From NCBI GenBank assembly GCA_023213395.1, contig CM041465.1, positions 221,347,741 through 221,411,740 of the forward strand: 64,000 bases of DNA, in the 5' to 3' direction. Under the pieces are notes generated by a model. That model had not been told where the DNA came from. It did not search any database and saw only the letters and a list, made by a program, of their open reading frames with translations. Made by a program: the position numbers and the translations under genes. The DNA is from Cycas panzhihuaensis. Its lineage: Eukaryota; Cycadophyta. This document shows positions 58,935 through 64,000 of the stretch, piece after piece (the first letter of the stretch is position 1; each line of letters starts with the position of its first letter).

Positions 58935-59320
58935 TGAGCATACATATCGATGGAGGTCACCAAGGCAACCTAGGGCCATCTGCTATTATATGGATTATTC
59001 GTTACTAAATGGGTAATATGCTAACTTCTACTAGCATATTCTTACCTCAAGAAACCAACAATAAAGCTGAATATAATGTTATCATAGGACCCTTAAGTGA
59101 TGTTTCATAAATTTATAATATGCCTATCAATCGTTTCTCTAATTCCCAAGTTGTAGTCTTTTAACTTGTTAGCATTTATCATGCTCATTTAGCTCACTTA
59201 CACTACCTTCATGCTCATGCTATGTCTTTGTTATCTTGCTTTCTATCTATCATGATCTAGCATGTTCTACATAGTCAAAATGCCAAAGTTGATGCTCTAG
59301 CATCTCATATTCTATAATCC
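58935..59320 (+). pseudogene. Additional RNase H-like domain of G1, downstream of integrase
   Basis: The plus-strand frame reads IHIDGGHQGNLGPSAII (about 58937-58990), which fits the 'xFDGAxxxxxxGAG' start with the first catalytic Asp. It continues with QETNNKAEYNVIIG near 59047-59088 (TNNxAEY with the catalytic Glu), FSNSQVVV near 59133-59158 (expected GDSQLVV; the Asp is Asn) and QNAKVDALAS at about 59276-59305 (last Asp region). This is the second, archaeal-like RNase H of Tat elements. Several stops make it inactive. Its place after integrase is unlike the common Tat order. Confidence 0.72.
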
Positions 59321-59354
59321 CATCACTTCTAGCCTATCTCCCTAAACTAGGGGT

Positions 59355-59546
59355 AATACTCTGTAATGAGTATAACTGATGGAATACTCTATAATAATTA
59401 TAAGTTAATTAAACACTCTATAATGAGTATAAACTAACTAAATACTTCATAATAAATATAAACTAACTAAACACTCTATAATAAGTATAAACTAACTAAA
59501 CACCGTATAATTGGTATAAATTAATTGAACACTCCATGAGTATAAA
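59355..59546. repeat. Tandem repeat, about 29-bp unit, 6-7 copies
   Basis: The unit is close to ACTCTATAATGAGTATAAAC plus TAACTAAAC, with diverged copies in one direction. It begins just after the additional RNase H. Confidence 0.88.
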
Positions 59547-61939
59547 CTAAAATGTAAACAATATCACAAAAATACAAAAAAAGAATAAAAGGGTAAAACA
59601 TTCAAAACAAAAGATATATATCAATATCTAGGTTCATATATGCCTACTACACTACTCATCATAAGGGATAGTAGGTGGGAAGGGGTGGAGATAATAATGC
59701 TTTGCATATATACAATGTGTAGAGATAATAAATGTTATAATATAACTCATATAATACATATATCATAAGTATGATATTATGGTCCTATATCTTCCATGGG
59801 CATATACAAATATTTATAAGTGAGCTCCCATAACCACCTCCTTAAACCCATGGAGCAAACCCACATCCCCTGCTCAAACTTATCTCCTTAATGCTACGAG
59901 TCATGTCTAACATGGACACTAAGAGCTACCCTATAGAATGGGTATGGGACCTCTTACTCATATGAAAGGTAATTTGTACCTAATGGATGCTCTAACTAAT
60001 TGAGGGAGTAGCTTGGCTGCCTACCTAAAGGATGGCCATTTACTGAAGGTGTTATCTCTCATCATTTGCAACATTCAACTACACCTCAATGCCCATCATC
60101 TTTGCCTCTTATACTACCATCCATATCTCTAGCTCTCTATACATGTCTCAAGCCCTAATGGCTAATGCAAAATGCTAAGTACAGGGACCTAGGAGCTCAG
60201 GATTACCATCCTACCAAACCAGAGGTGCTCTTAGCTTGTATATAAAAGATAGGAGGTTTCTAAGGTTCCTCTTCATTATTATGTCCTCAATAACCTACAT
60301 ACCTATAATATAAAGCATGCACTAGTTAATCATCTTTTAAACATATATAAACCTCCAAAAGTATAAAATAATTAAAAAGGAGTGCATGTATAAATGCTAA
60401 ATAAACTTAATAAGTGTAAGGAAAAAAAAATCAAGTATATCTATACTTGAAGGAGGTGGTGCTACTATTCTAGCTCCTGTCTTAGGACCCCCTGTAACTT
60501 TATGCTCTGCCCCCTCTACCTTTAGACCTCCCTCCTAGTCCACATCCATGTCATCACCCTATGTAATGACCTCTCCTACTACTTGTATCTCTACCTATCT
60601 AGCAGCTTACTCTCTATCTCCTTTACCATCAACACCTGCCTATCCTGGCAAAACTACCCTTGCTGGTGGGTCATCACCTACTAGACGAACTATTGGTTAT
60701 CTCCCTTTTATTAGTATACCACCTCCTACTCTTGTCCTCCACCCCTAAGGGTAGGTGGGGGTTCGCCTATTACAACCCTCAGAGTCACACTAGCCTCACC
60801 ATTAGACTAAGTTATTATCTTATCATAAGGATAAGGAAACAATTGGTTCCTTGTCATCCTGCTAATGTGAGGAATTTGGTTGTTCCTCACAACTACATCT
60901 TATCTCTAACGTACTTCCTATCTCATGTATCATCTATTTATGGTTGGATTCATGATCCTTAAACTACTTTGCTACCAAATTAGCCTCATAAAAGGAATAT
61001 AGTTATAAACCTAACACATCAAGATAAGACTATAAAAGAATCCCTTATGCCTATATTATTATATCCAAATGAGTTGTTAGGTCATGCTCTCTATAATAGA
61101 GCTCCCTAGCCCATTTGCTTGCCAGCTTCACATCATCTAATAATGCTCACCCATTAGGTAAGGAGTCCCATAAAGTTCTAAATCCTCATGATCTAGAACA
61201 CAATGATGTAAGCTAGTACTTTTCAAAATGTTGATATCCTATTTGCCTCTCTCATTACCTCTAGAGATATCTAGTATATCATAAAACACCTACATCTCTA
61301 GTTGTAAAGGTGCTACCTGCCTATTGGGCCTCCTCCTCTTCCACTTGACTTAGTTAGATCCCTAAGCCCCTCTAGCTAAGACCTAGGATCCGCTCAATAT
61401 CTGTTGAGGTGATCTTAATACCCCAATGATTTATACTTTAAATAATCCATCTATAGAAACCCATAAGTTTATGAAGTTATTATGGAACTCATACTCCATC
61501 CAAGCAACACTTTTAAGCATAATTTTACCCATCCAAACTCTCATAATTATGGTTAAAAGGCTAGAAAAGAGCTATGAAGCTCCCCTCTTGCATGTGTAAA
61601 TGAACTATAAGAAAAATAAAGGTTCTTTCTTGAAAAATAGACCCTTAAAAACCATTTTCTTCAATGTCTCCACCTTAGATTCAATCTCATTTCTATGCCC
61701 TACCATCAAACTAATTTTGTCTCTCCTATTTCTAAGGTGCTCCTTTTTGTATTTTTATGCCCTCATTAATGAGGTAATTACATTGAGATAGACCTTAGAT
61801 TAAGCCTAGAGATGGATCTCCCATAACTTGCCTATGTTTATAGTCTATTGAGCTTATTTCCAGCTTACATTACAAATCTTATATTCTTTTTGGCTCTCAA
61901 ACCCCTCTTGATTTTAGACACCTTTGAAGCCTTACTAAT
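59547..61939 (+). other. G1 3' untranslated region, no recognised gene
   Basis: It contains a Ser/Pro-rich frame (60548-60748) and other short frames, none recognised. There is no LTR or RNA gene within it. Position between RNase H and the purine tract fits the long 3' UTR of Tat elements. Confidence 0.45.
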
Positions 61940-62304
61940 GAGGTTAAACTATGTCAATCATACCTCTAAGAATAATTACTAAAGAGGCTAAACTATGGTA
62001 ATCATACCTCTAAATCCCTACTAATGAGGTTAAATTATGGCTACTCTACCTCTAAGAATAGTTGTTAAAGAGGCTAAACTACAATAATCACACCTCTAAA
62101 TCCCAACTAATAAGGTTAAGCTATGGTAGTTGCACCTCTAAGAATAGTTGCTAAAGAGAATAAACTATGACAATAATACCTATAAAGCCTTGTTAATGAG
62201 GTTAAACTATGGTGGCTACACCTCTAAGAACAATTATTATAGAGGCTAAACTATGGTAACCACTCCTCTAAAAGCCTCCCATTAATGAGGTAAAACTATA
62301 ATGA
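61940..62304. repeat. Tandem repeat with alternating 44/42-bp monomers
   Basis: About 8.5 monomers start GAGGTTAAACTATGG or GAGGCTAAACTATGG. Odd and even monomers differ (CTCTAAGAATA versus CTCTAAATCCC), giving a dimeric unit of about 86 bp. It lies some 250 bp before the purine tract. Confidence 0.92.
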
Positions 62305-62550
62305 GCAATCATTTAATAAGTTAGAGATTGATACATGCTTTTGTTATGGGCTTTCTCAAGTCATTCTTATCCTACTTCAATAGGATTTTCACTACTTTCA
62401 CATACTGGAGACTTATCATCCAATATTTATTTCAATCATAACTTAGGAAATAGACCCAGATCACCTAAGTTTGACTAGACTTAGTCTCGAGGGTAGAATT
62501 ATCATCGTTCACTATCTTGCTCTCTACCATTTACAAGAACTTCTAGTGCC

Positions 62551-62561
62551 AAGGGGGCAAA
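62551..62561 (+). other. Polypurine tract of G1
   Basis: AAGGGGGCAAA immediately precedes the TG of the LTR and marks the second-strand primer. Confidence 0.78.
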
Positions 62562-63864
62562 TGTTTCACCATGAACAACCTCTTTTAGCATGAACACGCT
62601 TTTATCTTACTTTGTTTACCTAAATTGTTTACTAGTTAGACTTGCATTCAATCGATCATTACGATTTAGTTAGGTTCTTAATCATTAGTTTTACTTTGAA
62701 TAGTTGTTTAGTGAGAAAAACTTTAATGGGGTTTGTTATTGTTTACTATTTTGCTTCATTTGCATGACTTAAATGATTCTCAATTAGATGAGTACCTCTT
62801 ATGTATGATTATGATGCCATTATTAGTTAATGATTGATCTAACAATACATTTTCATAATGCTATTCAACATGGTCTAAGAAGTTTCTCCAAGTGTTGCTA
62901 ATTTACATTTTGTTAGAATGTTTTCAAACTTGCACTTTATTATTTCTTATTTTTTACCACTATTTGGCATGTTTTTACCTTTATATAGTCTTCATAGAAG
63001 TTATTGTTACTTAATTAAGGTCCAACAAGCTAATTTTATTAAAATTTGTTCAAATTTTTTATATTTTTTACTCTTTCTACACTGTCACTTTTTTGGTATT
63101 GTTAAAAATACGATAATACAAATAAAACAACATAGTCTCTCATGTTTTGTGCTTTATTTGTACTCTTACATGTTATTTATACTCCTATATTTTAGTGTCC
63201 TTTCATATTTTTTTACTAGTGCATGTATAAAATTAGTGATAGCACACATAAATCTCTATAATTTTGACCTATCTCTAGCCTATATCTATAGGGTGGCTCT
63301 ATCCTATCATCCTTGGTATATTTCCATTATGTTTTCCTATCTCCATGAAATTTTTTTAGAGGAAAATAGTCAAAACCATGTCCAAAAACCATGGTTTTGG
63401 TCTCACCCCTTTCTCTCTCTTTTTTTACAAATACCCATCTATTTTTTAGAATAAGGAGGAGCTTTTATATAATGAAATACTGCCAAAATTTTTCTAACAC
63501 CCCCCTTTAGTAGTTTGCCTTAGATCTTGCGAGGTTTTAGAGTTTCTTTCTTAGTGATTTATGAGGCATGTTTGAGGAATTTGGAATCTATATTTAGGCT
63601 TTTTTCCTTCTTACCTTTAAATTTAAATCTCCATATATTTATTGGGTCCTCTTCTCTTAGTGTTCAACTAGTCATTAACACATTTTCACTTGCACAATAC
63701 CAATTATTACACATTCTCGTATTTTTAAAACACTAGGAGCAACTTCAGGGCATGTTGGATATGGAGGTGGCATTGATCTAAGGCTTCCTTCGTATACACA
63801 TTATCAAGTTTGAAATGTACTTTATAATTTATACTTATTTGGTTAATTAGAATAGTTCTTCTAT

Positions 63865-63940
<76 letters not shown>

Positions 63941-64000
63941 CATTTTAATTTCATATCAATTTTCTTGAGTAACTATGATATTCATTATGTGAACCAATTT
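62562..64000 (+). repeat. 3' LTR of G1 (runs out of the window)
   Basis: It begins TGTTTCACCATGAACAACC and matches 27603-28994. The right end is not in the window. It contains a GA microsatellite at about 63868-63939 where the other LTR has only T- and A-rich sequence. Confidence 0.82.
63868..63939. repeat. (GA)n microsatellite within the G1 3' LTR
   Basis: About 35 GA units. The homologous site in the first LTR (about 28905-28935) is a T-rich then A-rich stretch, so the repeat arose after the two LTRs separated. Confidence 0.95.

Noticed and set aside
61940-62304. Regularly spaced repeats resembling a CRISPR array
   Set aside because: The whole unit repeats without unique spacers, the copies are diverged, and the context is a plant retroelement. 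It is a tandem repeat.
63725-63943. Ser-Leu-rich open frame at the right end
   Set aside because: It is only the GA microsatellite read in frame.

Overview
The window looks like repeat-rich nuclear DNA from a land plant with a large genome, most likely a seed plant; a gymnosperm is possible but not provable here. The DNA is very AT-rich. I found no intact cellular gene and no structural RNA gene. Almost everything is LTR retrotransposons (Ty1/copia and Ty3/gypsy) and one L1-type LINE, nested inside each other and broken by stops and frameshifts. The plant assignment rests on the initiator-Met tRNA primer sites of the copia elements, the Tat-like gypsy pol, the LINE that carries an RNase H domain, and captured fragments of plant genes.

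Layout. 1-906 is the 3' end of a copia pol, with its LTR starting at 907. 1589-5090 is a non-coding LTR element on the minus strand with a degenerate 5-bp target duplication. 5126-20933 is a copia element (copia A, plus strand). It is interrupted by a probable solo LTR (7426-7828), a 6.7-kb LINE (8633-15329, 16-bp target duplication) and a small aberrant copia derivative (16870-19156, duplication CTCAA). About 22120-27602 is a decayed gypsy pol (G0), split by element C3 (22757-26502, duplication AAAAG). C3 has LTRs, a primer site and a polypurine tract but no recognisable gag or pol. It carries reading-frame remnants of two plant genes: an ARABIDILLO-like F-box/LRR protein and a Fes1-like Hsp70 nucleotide exchange factor.

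From 27603 to the end lies what I read as one very large Tat-like gypsy element (G1, plus strand). Its first LTR begins at 27603. Its protease, RT, RNase H and integrase lie between 36480 and 50820, an additional RNase H lies downstream of integrase at about 58935-59320, and there are tandem repeats at 59355 and 61940. A polypurine tract is at 62551 and the second LTR starts at 62562 and leaves the window. Three complete elements sit inside G1: copia C1 (29356-36270), copia B (41243-50407, minus strand, duplication TAGTC, splitting integrase at a restorable point) and a chromodomain gypsy element G2 (51146-57147, minus strand).

The genes do not form a cellular pathway. The gag, protease, integrase, RT and RNase H remnants are the replication machinery of the elements. 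Copia B is the best preserved. Points that deserve attention are the host-gene capture in C3, the additional RNase H after integrase in G1, a roughly 70-nt motif shared by the leaders or LTRs of several unrelated elements, the shifted U5 boundary of the 16870-19156 element, the tRNA-like tandem monomers at the 5' end of the LINE, and an in-frame 3 x 54-nt repeat antisense within the leader of copia B.
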